Below are positions 23,275-31,968 of a stretch of DNA of 64,000 nt, piece by piece. The notes under the pieces are model-generated. The model was given only the letters and a program-made list of their open reading frames with translations, ran no database searches and had not been told where the DNA came from. Each line of letters opens with the position of its first letter. Positions within the stretch are counted from its first letter, which is position 1. The position numbers and the translations under genes were made by a program. Origin of the DNA: Pseudomonas sp. PA27(2017) (lineage in GTDB: Bacteria; Pseudomonadota; Gammaproteobacteria; Pseudomonadales; Pseudomonadaceae); contig NZ_MSXW01000016.1 in the NCBI RefSeq assembly GCF_001945445.1, forward strand, positions 1-64,000, read 5' to 3'.

Positions 23275-24969
23275 TTATGCCTGCGTGGTCCAGGAAAACT
23301 CCACACTGACCCGACGTCCGTCAGGCGACCATTCGCAGCGCTCGCTGAGTTCCTGAATCAGGCCCATACCGCGCCCGCTGAAACCACCGGCGGTACGCTG
23401 CCGCGCCATCACGGCAGCAGGATCGAAGCCTGCGCCATTATCTTCGACGGTCAGGGTCAGGCACCCGCCGCTTGCCTGCTGACGCACATCGAACACTACG
23501 CTGACGCGGCCGTCCTGCTGGGCATCGAGCCGCTCGGCGCGCAGCCGGTAGTACTCGGCAAAGCCGGCCGCGTCACGCTTGAGCGAGGAATCGAGCGCCA
23601 GCACGCCATGCTCGAGCGCATTGGTGTACAGCTCGCACAATACGCTGTAGAGGTTACCGCCATTGCCACGCAGCCCCGGCACTTCGAGCAGCAGTTGCAG
23701 CAGGTGCGGCAAGGGGTAGAAATCACGCAGGGTGGCGCCCCGAAAATCATAACGCGCCGACCAATTCTCCGGCCCGGCCTGGGATTCACTCGCCGGCAGC
23801 GGCGGCCGGACGACTGCGTCCTCCTCGATCATGGTCACTTCGACCAGGCTGACGTCGTCACGCGCTTCGCCATGAAAGGCCTGCAGGGCCTGCTGAATAT
23901 CGGCGAACAGCCGCGAAGGCTCGCGGCTGGCATCGAGCACATCGAGCAGGCGCTGCTCGCCGAACAGTTCGTCGCGCTCGTTCTGCGCCTCGAGTACGCC
24001 ATCGGAAAGCAGGAAGACCCGGTCACCGAGCTCGAGCGAGTAGGACTCGTAATCGTCGCGAAAGCTGTCCGGATCGAGCACGCCCAGCGGCAGGTGGCGC
24101 GACACCAGTGGCACCCGCTCGCCGCCCTGGCGCAGCACGTAACCGGCCGGCAAGCCGCCGCCCCAGAAATCGACCATACGCCTGCGGAAGCTGATGTTCA
24201 GCAGCGTGGCACAGCAAAACACGCCGCGCGGCAGGATACGGCGCAGCTTGGCGTTGCCCTCGTGGAGAATCTCCACCAGCGAGTGCCCCTTGCCGGTCAT
24301 GCGGTAGAAGACTTCGGCCAGCGGCATGGCGCCGATCGCCGCCGGCAGGCCATGGCCGGTGAAGTCGCCGAGCAGTACGTGCATATCGCCGCTGGGGTGG
24401 AAGGCGGCCAGCAACAGGTCACCATTGAACAGCGCGTACGGCGATTGCAGGTAACGCACGTTGCCGGAGCCCAGGCAACCGGAGTGGGCCACCTTGTCGA
24501 AAACCGCCTTGGCGACCAGCTGTTCGTTCTGCAGGTGCTCGTTGTGCCGGGCGATCTGGTCGCGCTGGCGCAGCACTTCCTGATGCAAGCGGCGCAAGCG
24601 GTCCATGGCGTTGATCTTGGCTTCGAGAATCACCCGGCTATAGGGCTTGGCGAGAAAGTCGTCGCCGCCTGCCTCCAGGCAGCTGACCAATGCCTCATCC
24701 TCGCTCAGGGAAGTCAGGAAGATGATCGGCACCATGGTTTCACCGGCCATGGCCTTGATGCGCCTGGCGGCCTCGAAACCGTCCATCACCGGCATCAGCG
24801 CGTCCATCAGCACCAACTGCGGGCGCTGCGATTCGAACAGCGCCACCGCCTCCAGGCCATTGGCGGCAGCGAGCACCCGGTGCCCCTGGCGACCAACGAT
24901 GGTCGACAGCAGCATGCGGTCGGTGGCGCTGTCCTCGGCGATCAGGACGGTGAGGGATGAGGCGTTCAT
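23275..24969 (-). CDS. hsbR: HsbR-like response regulator with PP2C phosphatase and anti-sigma kinase domains
   Basis: The 564-residue protein has a receiver domain (1-125, phospho-acceptor Asp56 in LVLMDALMPVMDG), a coiled linker, and a PP2C/SpoIIE phosphatase domain (about 170-395) with LLGDFTGHGLPAAIGAMPL and LLSDGVLEA. A C-terminal HATPase domain (about 440-560) follows, with ELYTNALEHGV and VEDNGAGFD. In P. aeruginosa HsbR switches between dephosphorylating and phosphorylating the anti-sigma antagonist HsbA. It is 6 bp downstream of hsbA and 67 bp upstream of hptB, giving a complete phosphorelay-to-partner-switch module. Confidence 0.9.
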   Translation of the reverse strand: MNASSLTVLIAEDSATDRMLLSTIVGRQGHRVLAAANGLEAVALFESQRPQLVLMDALMPVMDGFEAARRIKAMAGETMVPIIFLTSLSEDEALVSCLEAGGDDFLAKPYSRVILEAKINAMDRLRRLHQEVLRQRDQIARHNEHLQNEQLVAKAVFDKVAHSGCLGSGNVRYLQSPYALFNGDLLLAAFHPSGDMHVLLGDFTGHGLPAAIGAMPLAEVFYRMTGKGHSLVEILHEGNAKLRRILPRGVFCCATLLNISFRRRMVDFWGGGLPAGYVLRQGGERVPLVSRHLPLGVLDPDSFRDDYESYSLELGDRVFLLSDGVLEAQNERDELFGEQRLLDVLDASREPSRLFADIQQALQAFHGEARDDVSLVEVTMIEEDAVVRPPLPASESQAGPENWSARYDFRGATLRDFYPLPHLLQLLLEVPGLRGNGGNLYSVLCELYTNALEHGVLALDSSLKRDAAGFAEYYRLRAERLDAQQDGRVSVVFDVRQQASGGCLTLTVEDNGAGFDPAAVMARQRTAGGFSGRGMGLIQELSERCEWSPDGRRVSVEFSWTTQA

Positions 24970-24975
24970 CGCGCC

Positions 24976-25281
24976 TCAGTCGATCTGGAAAAGCTGTTCG
25001 AAATTGGAGATGGAAAGAATCTTGCGCACGTCGGCGTTGCAGTTGAGCAAGCGGATCTGCGCACGGTCGCCACCGGCATGGTCACGCAACAGCAGCAGCA
25101 TGCCGAGCGCCGAGCTGTCCAGGTAGGTGGTTCCCTTGAGGTCGACGGTGTAGCGCTTGGGGCGGATATCGACGCGCTCGTAGGCACGACGAAACTCCTG
25201 GTGGGCGCCAAAATCGAAGCGCCCTTGAATGGTGATGGTCAACTCTTGCCCGTCTTCCGAGGGCAGCGAGGTGATGGGCAT
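24976..25281 (-). CDS. hsbA: HsbA-like anti-sigma-factor antagonist (STAS domain)
   Basis: This 101-residue STAS-domain protein has the phosphorylatable serine motif YLDSSALGMLLLL (Ser56/Ser57). In P. aeruginosa HsbA binds FlgM when unphosphorylated, freeing FliA, and a diguanylate cyclase when phosphorylated. It thereby chooses between motility and biofilm. Its location in the flagellar cluster beside fliJ fits that role. The start has GGAG-like sequence (aaggagtg) upstream. About 206 bp separates it from fliJ, so it probably has its own promoter, which I could not identify. Confidence 0.88.
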   Translation of the reverse strand: MPITSLPSEDGQELTITIQGRFDFGAHQEFRRAYERVDIRPKRYTVDLKGTTYLDSSALGMLLLLRDHAGGDRAQIRLLNCNADVRKILSISNFEQLFQID

Positions 25282-25487
25282 GAAACACTCCTTGATATCC
25301 GGGATACCCGCAGCCCGCTAAGGCGAGCCAACATGGCCGGAGCTGCCCGCTGAGCAGCCGATACCTTGTTGACCCGTGTGGTGACGCGGTGTCTCACCTG
25401 TTTTTCCTGGCCCTGCCCAACGCGCACTCCGACGCACTGAATTCCGGCTTAAGAAGATTTAGCACTAGCCCGCGTCAGCGGCAACCA

Positions 25488-25940
25488 TCAATCCATCGAT
25501 TCGCGTCGCGGTAGGCGCTGGGACAGCTCATCGAGCAGCTTTTGCTCGCGTTTGTCCTCGGCCAGGCGCGCTTCGTCCAGATAGCGCTGCACCAGCTTGC
25601 GCAGCCCTTCCAACCGGGCGTAACGCTGTTGCCAGACCTCACGAACCTTGTCCAGGTTATTGCGGTGCCAGTTGACCGCCTGCTGCTGCTGGGCAATCGC
25701 CACATCGAGCTGCGACAAAAAGCGCTGGTAGTTCATCAGCCACTGGCCGGACACCCCGCGCTGGCCCTCGCTGATCCATTGCTGCTGGTAGCCCTGCAGG
25801 TACTTTTCCAGATCCGCGAGCTTGTTCTGCGCCTGCCCAAGCAAACCCTGGGCACGACCGAGCTGCAGGGCAGCCTCGCGCTCGGCCTTTTCAGCCATGT
25901 CGACCACCGGCGCCAGGCGCGCCGCTCGGCTGTTGGCCAC
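25488..25940 (-). CDS. fliJ: Flagellar export chaperone FliJ
   Basis: This 150-residue, highly charged and almost entirely coiled-coil protein has QLGRAQGLLGQAQNKLADLE and a C-terminal EARLAEDKREQKLLDELSQR, as in FliJ. It inserts into the FliI hexamer and shuttles late-export chaperones. It lies 3 bp after fliI and is the last gene of fliEFGHIJ. Sequence conservation in this family is low, so the call leans on position and heptad pattern. Confidence 0.9.
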   Translation of the reverse strand: MANSRAARLAPVVDMAEKAEREAALQLGRAQGLLGQAQNKLADLEKYLQGYQQQWISEGQRGVSGQWLMNYQRFLSQLDVAIAQQQQAVNWHRNNLDKVREVWQQRYARLEGLRKLVQRYLDEARLAEDKREQKLLDELSQRLPRRESMD

Positions 25941-25943
25941 GGC

Positions 25944-27302
25944 TTAGGACGCCGCCGCGGGATTCAGCACCGCGGCGAGCAACTCGCGGCTGCTGTCCAG
26001 GCTCTCGCTTTCGCCCAGGGCCTGGCGCAAGTAGCGCACCATGACCGGCTGGCGGGCGATGGCCAGGTCGGTGTCCGCATCGCCACCCGGTACGTAGGCG
26101 CCGACGCTGATCAGGTCGCGGCTCTGCTGGTAGCGCGACCACAGCTGCTTGAAGCGCTGGGCGTTACGCATATGCTCGGGGCTGACCACCTGGGGCATCA
26201 CCCGGCTGATCGAGGCTTCGATATCGATGGCCGGGTAGTGGCCTTCTTCTGCCAGGCGCCGGGACAGTACGAAGTGACCATCGAGTACCCCGCGCGCGGC
26301 GTCGGCGATGGGATCCTGCTGATCATCGCCCTCCGACAGCACGGTATAGAAAGCGGTGATCGAACCACCGCCCGCCTCGGCATTGCCAGCCCGCTCGACC
26401 AGGCGCGGCAACTTGGCGAACACAGAAGGTGGATAACCCTTGGTGGCTGGCGGCTCGCCAATGGCCAGGGCGATTTCCCGCTGGGCCTGGGCGAAGCGGG
26501 TCAGCGAATCCATCAGCAGCAGAACGTTCTTGCCCTTGTCACGGAAGTATTCGGCGATGCGCGTGCAGTACATGGCCGCGCGCAGGCGCATCAACGGCGC
26601 ATCATCGGCTGGCGAGGCGACGACCACCGAACGTTTGATGCCCTCCTCGCCGAGAATCTCGTCGATGAATTCCTTCACCTCGCGGCCCCGCTCGCCGATC
26701 AGGCCGACCACGATGATCTCGGCCTCGGTAAAGCGCGTCATCATGCCCAGCAATACCGATTTACCCACCCCGGTACCGGCGAAAAGGCCCAGGCGCTGGC
26801 CGCGGCCGACGGTGAGCAGGCCGTTGATGCTGCGGATGCCGACGTCCAGTGGTTCGCTGATCGGATGGCGCTTGAGCGGGTTGATGGTCGGGCCGTCCAT
26901 CGGCACCCAATCCTCGGCCTTCATGCCGCCCTTGCCGTCCAGGGCTCGCCCGGCGCCGTCGAGCACCCGGCCGAGCATCGACATGCCCATGGGCAGGCGC
27001 CCGGTATCCGGCAGCGGCACCACACGGGCGCCCGGCGCGATACCGGCCAGGCTGCCGACCGGCATCAGGTAGATCTTGCCGGAGGAAAAGCCCATCACCT
27101 CCGCCTCGACCTGCACCGGGTGGTAACTGTCGTCATTGATCACCAGGCAGCGGCTACCCAGCGCGGCGCGCAGGCCTTCGGCCTCCAGGGTGAGGCCGAC
27201 CATGCGCAACAGGCGCCCTTCGACGATGGGCTGAGTCGGCAGTTTGACGGCCTCGCCGTAACCGTCCATGCGGCGAGCGAAGCTCAGGCGCTCAAGGCGC
27301 AT
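25944..27302 (-). CDS. fliI: Flagellum-specific ATPase FliI
   Basis: The 452-residue protein has an F1-beta-like fold. Walker A is [15 protein letters not shown] (about 170), with [11 protein letters not shown], Walker [18 protein letters not shown], and the [14 protein letters not shown] signature of T3SS ATPases. It energises unloading of export substrates. I prefer the ATG at 27302 ([11 protein letters not shown]), matching homologues; an ATG three codons upstream is possible. The gene overlaps the end of fliH by 11 bp. Confidence 0.95.
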   Translation of the reverse strand: MRLERLSFARRMDGYGEAVKLPTQPIVEGRLLRMVGLTLEAEGLRAALGSRCLVINDDSYHPVQVEAEVMGFSSGKIYLMPVGSLAGIAPGARVVPLPDTGRLPMGMSMLGRVLDGAGRALDGKGGMKAEDWVPMDGPTINPLKRHPISEPLDVGIRSINGLLTVGRGQRLGLFAGTGVGKSVLLGMMTRFTEAEIIVVGLIGERGREVKEFIDEILGEEGIKRSVVVASPADDAPLMRLRAAMYCTRIAEYFRDKGKNVLLLMDSLTRFAQAQREIALAIGEPPATKGYPPSVFAKLPRLVERAGNAEAGGGSITAFYTVLSEGDDQQDPIADAARGVLDGHFVLSRRLAEEGHYPAIDIEASISRVMPQVVSPEHMRNAQRFKQLWSRYQQSRDLISVGAYVPGGDADTDLAIARQPVMVRYLRQALGESESLDSSRELLAAVLNPAAAS

Positions 27303-28080
27303 CGCTGGCATCCAGGTCGATGACCATATCGGCAGCGCGCGGCGTGGTGGCGTGCTCGCGCTGCTGCTCGAACAGTTGCTTGAGCGCCTGGCTCAGGCGG
27401 GTTTCCACGCTGGCGTCGATACGGCTGTGCTCGCTTTCCACCCGGCAACCGCCGGGCAGCAGCGAGTCGTCCTCGAGAATCCGCCAGTTTTCCTCGTGGC
27501 GGTCGCGCAATACCTTGACCAGCTCGAAGTCCTGGGGATTGAGGTGAATGCGAATGTTCTCGGCGCCCATCGGCAGCAGCTTGAGGGCCTCGCGCAGTAC
27601 CTGGCGAATCTGGCTGGAGTCACCGCTCAGCTCGCGCTGGATGACTTCACGGGCGATCTGCCCGACCAGGGTCACCAGGGCGACTTCCAACTGCTGATCC
27701 TGCTCGGCGATCGGCTCGAACAGATGGCGCATGACCTGCTCCAGCGCCTGTACTCGCCCGGCCAGAGCGGCATCCGCCTCCTGCTTGGCCTTGAGCTGGC
27801 CGGCGCGAAAGCCATCCTTCTCGCCGGTAGCGAAGCCCTCGTTGTAAGCATCCTGGCGGATGGCCTCGAGTTCGTCGAGCGTCAAGGGTTTGACATCCTC
27901 GAGCGCCACTTCCTCACTTTCCTGAGGCGGCGGCGGTGGCACCTCGGCCACCACGGCCTCCGGGGCCGGCACGTCCTGCTGGGCGTCGTCATGCTCGTCG
28001 AAGCTGGGCAGCGACCAGCGATCGACGCTGCCCAGATCCTTGGCGCGAATCAGTTCACTGACTGGTTCCTTGCCCGCCAT
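27292..28080 (-). CDS. fliH: Flagellar export ATPase regulator FliH
   Basis: The 262-residue protein has an acidic, Pro-rich N-terminal region ([15 protein letters not shown]). A central coiled coil with [20 protein letters not shown] contains the family's GxxxG-like spacing. The C-terminal domain (about 125-245) resembles the V-ATPase E subunit ([32 protein letters not shown]). It binds and restrains FliI. It sits 3 bp after fliG and overlaps fliI. Confidence 0.94.
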   Translation of the reverse strand: MAGKEPVSELIRAKDLGSVDRWSLPSFDEHDDAQQDVPAPEAVVAEVPPPPPQESEEVALEDVKPLTLDELEAIRQDAYNEGFATGEKDGFRAGQLKAKQEADAALAGRVQALEQVMRHLFEPIAEQDQQLEVALVTLVGQIAREVIQRELSGDSSQIRQVLREALKLLPMGAENIRIHLNPQDFELVKVLRDRHEENWRILEDDSLLPGGCRVESEHSRIDASVETRLSQALKQLFEQQREHATTPRAADMVIDLDASDAP

Positions 28081-28083
28081 GGG

Positions 28084-29100
28084 TTACACCATCTCCTCGC
28101 CGCCCTTGCCGCCAAGCACGATCTCGCCGGCCTCGGCCATGCGCCGGGCGATGGTGAGGATTTCCTTCTGCGCCGCTTCCACGTCGCTGACCCGTACCGG
28201 CCCCTTGGCCTCCAGGTCGTCACGCAGCAGTTCGGCAGCACGTTTGGACATGTTCTTGAAGACCTTTTCCTTGATCGCCTCGTCCGCGCCCTTGAGGGCC
28301 AGCACCAGCACGTCGGAGGAAACCTCGCGCAGCAGCGCCTGGATGCCGCGATCGTCGACATCGGCCAGGTTGTCGAAGACGAACATCAGATCCTCGATCT
28401 GCGACGACAGGTCCTCGTCGATCTCGCGGATCGAATCCATCAGCGGCCCTTCGACCGAGCTGTCGAGGTAGTTCATGATGTCCGCGGCACGCTTCACGCC
28501 GCCCATGGTGGCGCGGGTGGTGTTGGAACTGCCGGAGAACTGCTTCTCCAGGATCAGGTTCAATTCCTTGAGCGCAGCGGGCTGAACGGTGTTAAGGGAC
28601 GACACGCGCAGGACGATATCCAGACGCACCTTGTGGTCGAAGTGCCCGAGCACCTCGCCGGCCTGGTCCGGGTCCAGATAGGCGACCACGATGGCCTGGA
28701 TCTGCGGGTGCTCGTAACGAATCACGTCGGCGACCGCCCGCGGCTCCATCCACTTCAGGCTGTCCAGGCCACTGGTGCTGCCACCGAGCAGGATGCGGTC
28801 GATCAGGTTGCCGGCCTTGTCCTCGCCGAGTGCCTGGGTGAGCATCTTGCGGATGTAGCCGTCGGCGCCCACGCCAAGGCTGGTCTGGTCGCCGACGGTT
28901 TCGACGAACTCGCCCATCACCTGCTCGACCTGCTCGCGATGGATGTTGCGCATGGCCGCCATCGCCACGCCCACGCGCTGGACTTCCTTGGGCCCGAGAT
29001 GGCGAAGCACCTGAGCCGCGTCGGTCTCGCCGAGCGACAGCAGCAGGATGGCGGCCTTCTCGACCTTGCTCATCTTGGCGGGGGTGCGGTTCTCATTCAT
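28084..29100 (-). CDS. fliG: Flagellar motor switch protein FliG
   Basis: The 338-residue protein has three armadillo-like domains. The middle-domain EHPQ motif is in IRYEHPQIQAIV, and the torque helix FVFDNLADVDDRGIQALLREV carries the charged residues that face MotC/MotA. I chose the ATG at 29100 (MNENRTPAK) because it aligns with P. aeruginosa FliG; an ATG two codons upstream also exists. The start overlaps the end of fliF by 8 bp, so translation is coupled. Confidence 0.95.
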   Translation of the reverse strand: MNENRTPAKMSKVEKAAILLLSLGETDAAQVLRHLGPKEVQRVGVAMAAMRNIHREQVEQVMGEFVETVGDQTSLGVGADGYIRKMLTQALGEDKAGNLIDRILLGGSTSGLDSLKWMEPRAVADVIRYEHPQIQAIVVAYLDPDQAGEVLGHFDHKVRLDIVLRVSSLNTVQPAALKELNLILEKQFSGSSNTTRATMGGVKRAADIMNYLDSSVEGPLMDSIREIDEDLSSQIEDLMFVFDNLADVDDRGIQALLREVSSDVLVLALKGADEAIKEKVFKNMSKRAAELLRDDLEAKGPVRVSDVEAAQKEILTIARRMAEAGEIVLGGKGGEEMV

Positions 29101-30895
29101 CGGCATTGATCCAGTCTTTGACTACCTGGGCGACGCGGCCCGGATCTTCGGCGACCAAACTCTTGATCGCGTTCAGTTGTGCATCATACCCCTCGCTCGG
29201 GCTCGGCAACATAATGCTTTGCGGCCCGCCCAGGCTTACCCGATCGGAGGCCAGCCCGTCCATGCCGCCCATCTCGCCGAGGTCGACGTCGCCATCGCGG
29301 CCGCCGCCGGCCAGGGCCAGTTCCTTGCCTTTGCCGCCACCGGTGATGTTGTTGAGCACCGGGCGCAGTACGAACCACACCAGCAGGAAGATCAGCAGTG
29401 CCGGGAACAGCGACTTGAGGCCGCCCATGGCCATCAGGAACAGTTCGCTCTGGTACCACGGCACTTCGATCACTTCCGCGGTTTCGCTGCTGAACGGCGT
29501 GTTGATCACGCTGACGCTGTCGCCACGGCTGGCGTCGAAACCGACCGAGTCCTGCACCAGGCGAGTGAAGCGCGCCAGATCGTCGCTGGTCCACGGCACA
29601 CGGGTGGCTTCACCGGTAGCCGGGTCGACACGCATCTGGTCATCGACCACCACGGCGACGGAAAGCCGGCGCAGGCGACCCTGCTGCTGCTTGGTGTAGC
29701 TGACCGAACGATCGAGCTCGAAGTTGCGGGTCGACTGGTCACGCTTGTCGGCCGGGTACGGCGCCAGCATCGGCTGACCGGTGGCCGGATCCATGATCTG
29801 CTGGCCATTGGCGTCGACCAGCGGCTGGCCGGGGGCGATCGGGCCGCCAGGTGCGGCTGCACCACCGGCCTGCTGCGGCGCGGCAGCCGGGCCTGGCGGT
29901 TGATTGCTCAGCGCACCTGGTACGCCCTGGGGACCACTGCCGCTGCTGCGCTGTTCGTTGACCTGCTGCTCGCTGCGCAGGGCTGGCTGATCCGGGTTGA
30001 AGGTTTCCGAAGTCGATTCGACGGCGCTGAAATCCACGTCGGCGGATACTTCGGCCTTGTAACGACCGACGCCCAGCACTGGCTGCAGGATGTTGTGCAC
30101 CCGCTGGGTGAACAGGCTCTCCATGCGGCGGCTGTAGTCGAACTGCTTGCCCGCCATGCTCAGCTCGGACATTTCCTGCTGGTCGGACAGCAGATTGCCC
30201 TTCTGGTCGACCACGGTGACCTGGCCCTTGTCCATCTCCGGCACGCTGCTGGCCACCAGGTTGACAATGGCCATCACCTGGCTCGGTTCCAGGCTGCGGC
30301 CGGCGTACAGCTCCACCAGCACCGAAGCGCTGGGCTTGCGCTCGTCACGCACGAACACCGAACTCTTCGGGATCGCCAGGTGAACGCGAGCGGCCTTGAC
30401 GTTGTTCAGGCTCGACACGGTGCGCGCCAGTTCGCCCTCGAGGCCACGGCGGTAGCGGGTGGCTTCCATAAACTGGCTGGTGCCCAGGCCCTGCTCCTTG
30501 TCGAGGATCTCGAAACCGATGCTGGTATCGGTCGGCGCCACGCCGGCGGACGCCAGGCGAATGCGCGCCTGGGCCAGGTCCGAAGACTTGACCAGCAATG
30601 CACCGGAGTTCGGCTCGACGGTGTAATCGATATTCGCGGCAGTCAGGGTTTCCATCACGCTACGCGCATCCATGCCTTCGAGGCTGCCGTACAGCGGCTT
30701 GTAATCGGGCTGCTGCGACCACAGCACCACGGCGAAGCCGATAGCCACGCTGGCAGCGAGGCCAACCAGCAGGCCGGCCTGACGCAGCAGCGGCATGTCG
30801 GAAAGGTTTTCCAGGAAGGTCAGCCCGAGCAGCGGCTTCTTCGGCGCGTTGTCGGCGGCGGTGGCAGGTACGTTTGCGGCGAGAGCGTCGGCCAT
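29093..30895 (-). CDS. fliF: Flagellar MS-ring protein FliF
   Basis: The 600-residue protein has two membrane helices (about 35-58 and 455-477) flanking a large periplasmic region. That region has the ring-building motifs of the YscJ/FliF family (YTVEPNSGALLVKSSDLAQAR shortened here, TSQFMEATRYRRGLEGELARTV) and a Pro/Gly/Ala-rich loop at about 315-365. The cytoplasmic tail (about 480-600) ends IKSLVAEDPGRVAQVVKDWI, which binds FliG. It is 16 bp after fliE. Confidence 0.95.
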   Translation of the reverse strand: MADALAANVPATAADNAPKKPLLGLTFLENLSDMPLLRQAGLLVGLAASVAIGFAVVLWSQQPDYKPLYGSLEGMDARSVMETLTAANIDYTVEPNSGALLVKSSDLAQARIRLASAGVAPTDTSIGFEILDKEQGLGTSQFMEATRYRRGLEGELARTVSSLNNVKAARVHLAIPKSSVFVRDERKPSASVLVELYAGRSLEPSQVMAIVNLVASSVPEMDKGQVTVVDQKGNLLSDQQEMSELSMAGKQFDYSRRMESLFTQRVHNILQPVLGVGRYKAEVSADVDFSAVESTSETFNPDQPALRSEQQVNEQRSSGSGPQGVPGALSNQPPGPAAAPQQAGGAAAPGGPIAPGQPLVDANGQQIMDPATGQPMLAPYPADKRDQSTRNFELDRSVSYTKQQQGRLRRLSVAVVVDDQMRVDPATGEATRVPWTSDDLARFTRLVQDSVGFDASRGDSVSVINTPFSSETAEVIEVPWYQSELFLMAMGGLKSLFPALLIFLLVWFVLRPVLNNITGGGKGKELALAGGGRDGDVDLGEMGGMDGLASDRVSLGGPQSIMLPSPSEGYDAQLNAIKSLVAEDPGRVAQVVKDWINADE

Positions 30896-30911
30896 GATCG
30901 AAATCTACCCC

Positions 30912-31241
30912 TTAAACCGGCATCTGCATGATGTCTTGATACGCCTGAACCAGCTTGTTGCGCACTTGGGTCATGGCCTGGAACGAAACACTGGATTTCT
31001 GCGAAGCGATCATCACGTCGGTCAGGTCGACGCCGCTCTGGCCCATCTCGAAGGCCGTGGCCAATTGGCCAGCGGCCTGCTGCGTTTCGCTGACCTTGTT
31101 CACCGCCTGGCCGAGCATGTCCGAGAAGCTCGGCGCGCCGACTTCCTGAGCCTGGGGCGCAGCCGGTTTGCGCGCCATGGCCTCGGCCTGCATCGAGCGC
31201 ATTTCCAGCATTAGACGATTGAACGCGACACCCTGACTCAT
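30912..31241 (-). CDS. fliE: Flagellar hook-basal body protein FliE
   Basis: This 109-residue protein is typical of FliE, with the C-terminal stretch [20 protein letters not shown] and [13 protein letters not shown]. FliE joins the MS ring to the rod and is the first export substrate. A strong ribosome binding site (GGAGGAAAGG) precedes the ATG, and a perfect sigma-54 promoter lies 60 bp upstream. It is the first gene of fliEFGHIJ. Confidence 0.95.
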   Translation of the reverse strand: MSQGVAFNRLMLEMRSMQAEAMARKPAAPQAQEVGAPSFSDMLGQAVNKVSETQQAAGQLATAFEMGQSGVDLTDVMIASQKSSVSFQAMTQVRNKLVQAYQDIMQMPV

Positions 31242-31300
31242 GACCTTTCCTCCACCTGACCGCGGTTTTTTGACGCCGCGAGTGCTTTGCTGGAGGTATT

Positions 31301-31316
31301 TGCAACAAGGGTGCCA
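31301..31316 (-). promoter_or_regulatory. fliE: Sigma-54 promoter of the fliE operon
   Basis: The minus strand reads TGGCACCCTTGTTGCA, an exact match to TGGCAC-N5-TTGCW, ending 60 bp before the fliE start. It implies RpoN-dependent expression of fliEFGHIJ, activated in related species by FleQ or FleR. Confidence 0.85.
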
Positions 31317-31412
31317 ACTACCAGAAGCGCCAGGAATCCGTTGCCAGCCAAGGGCTTGAAGCAGAAAACAGGCCAGCCTCGATGGGCCTGGCGACAGAAA
31401 AAACCATCGCCC

Positions 31413-31447
31413 ATAAAAAAGCCGCGCCCTTCAGGAAAGGCGCGGCA
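31413..31447 (-). terminator. Rho-independent terminator of the comEA-like gene
   Basis: On the minus strand GCCGCGCC, a 9-base loop and GGGCGCGGC are followed by TTTTTTAT. The stem is GC-rich and the U-run is clear. It closes the 31460-31786 transcript before the fliE promoter region. Confidence 0.88.
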
Positions 31448-31459
31448 AGGATGGAAGGC

Positions 31460-31786
31460 TTACTGGCTGACGGTCAGCTTGTCACGGTTGCGTTCGAGCA
31501 AGGCTTCACCGATGCCCTTGACTTCGAGCAGCTCGTCCACCGAAGCGAACTCGCCGTGGGTATCGCGGTAGGCGACGATCGCCTGCGCCTTCACCGCGCC
31601 AACGCCGCTGAGCTCGCGCTGCAGGGTCTCGGCATCGGCGGTATTGAGGTTGATGGAATCGAGTTCGGCCACCTGTTGAGCCGCAGGCTCGGTAGCCGGC
31701 GCTTTCGCCGCCTCGTTGGCAATGGCCAGCATTGACGCACTGGCAACCACAGAAAACAGCAAGGCTTGCAAGGTAGTTTTCAGCAT
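31460..31786 (-). CDS. ComEA-family helix-hairpin-helix protein
   Basis: The 108-residue protein has a signal peptide (MLKTTLQALLFSVVASASMLAIA), an Ala/Pro-rich spacer, and a C-terminal double helix-hairpin-helix domain. That domain contains INLNTADAETLQRELSGVGAVK and LLEVKGIGEALLERNRD, as in ComEA. Such periplasmic proteins bind incoming DNA during transformation, but many Pseudomonas carry this short form without other competence genes nearby. The start at 31786 gives the signal peptide; an upstream start would add 18 residues and destroy it. Confidence 0.88.
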   Translation of the reverse strand: MLKTTLQALLFSVVASASMLAIANEAAKAPATEPAAQQVAELDSINLNTADAETLQRELSGVGAVKAQAIVAYRDTHGEFASVDELLEVKGIGEALLERNRDKLTVSQ

Positions 31787-31968
31787 GATTAACGTCCTGT
31801 GTGGGGTCCATTCGAGTAAAGCGACGCGGGTGTAGCGCACGACGCAGGATGAAAATAGTCAGCCTGCACGCCTCGTCAAAACGGCCTTTGTAACTACGTT
31901 TTCTGCGTCTATCTAAAGCCCTTGCTCGCCGCTAAGATGCGCGTCTCCATTACCATGCGTGTTCGACC

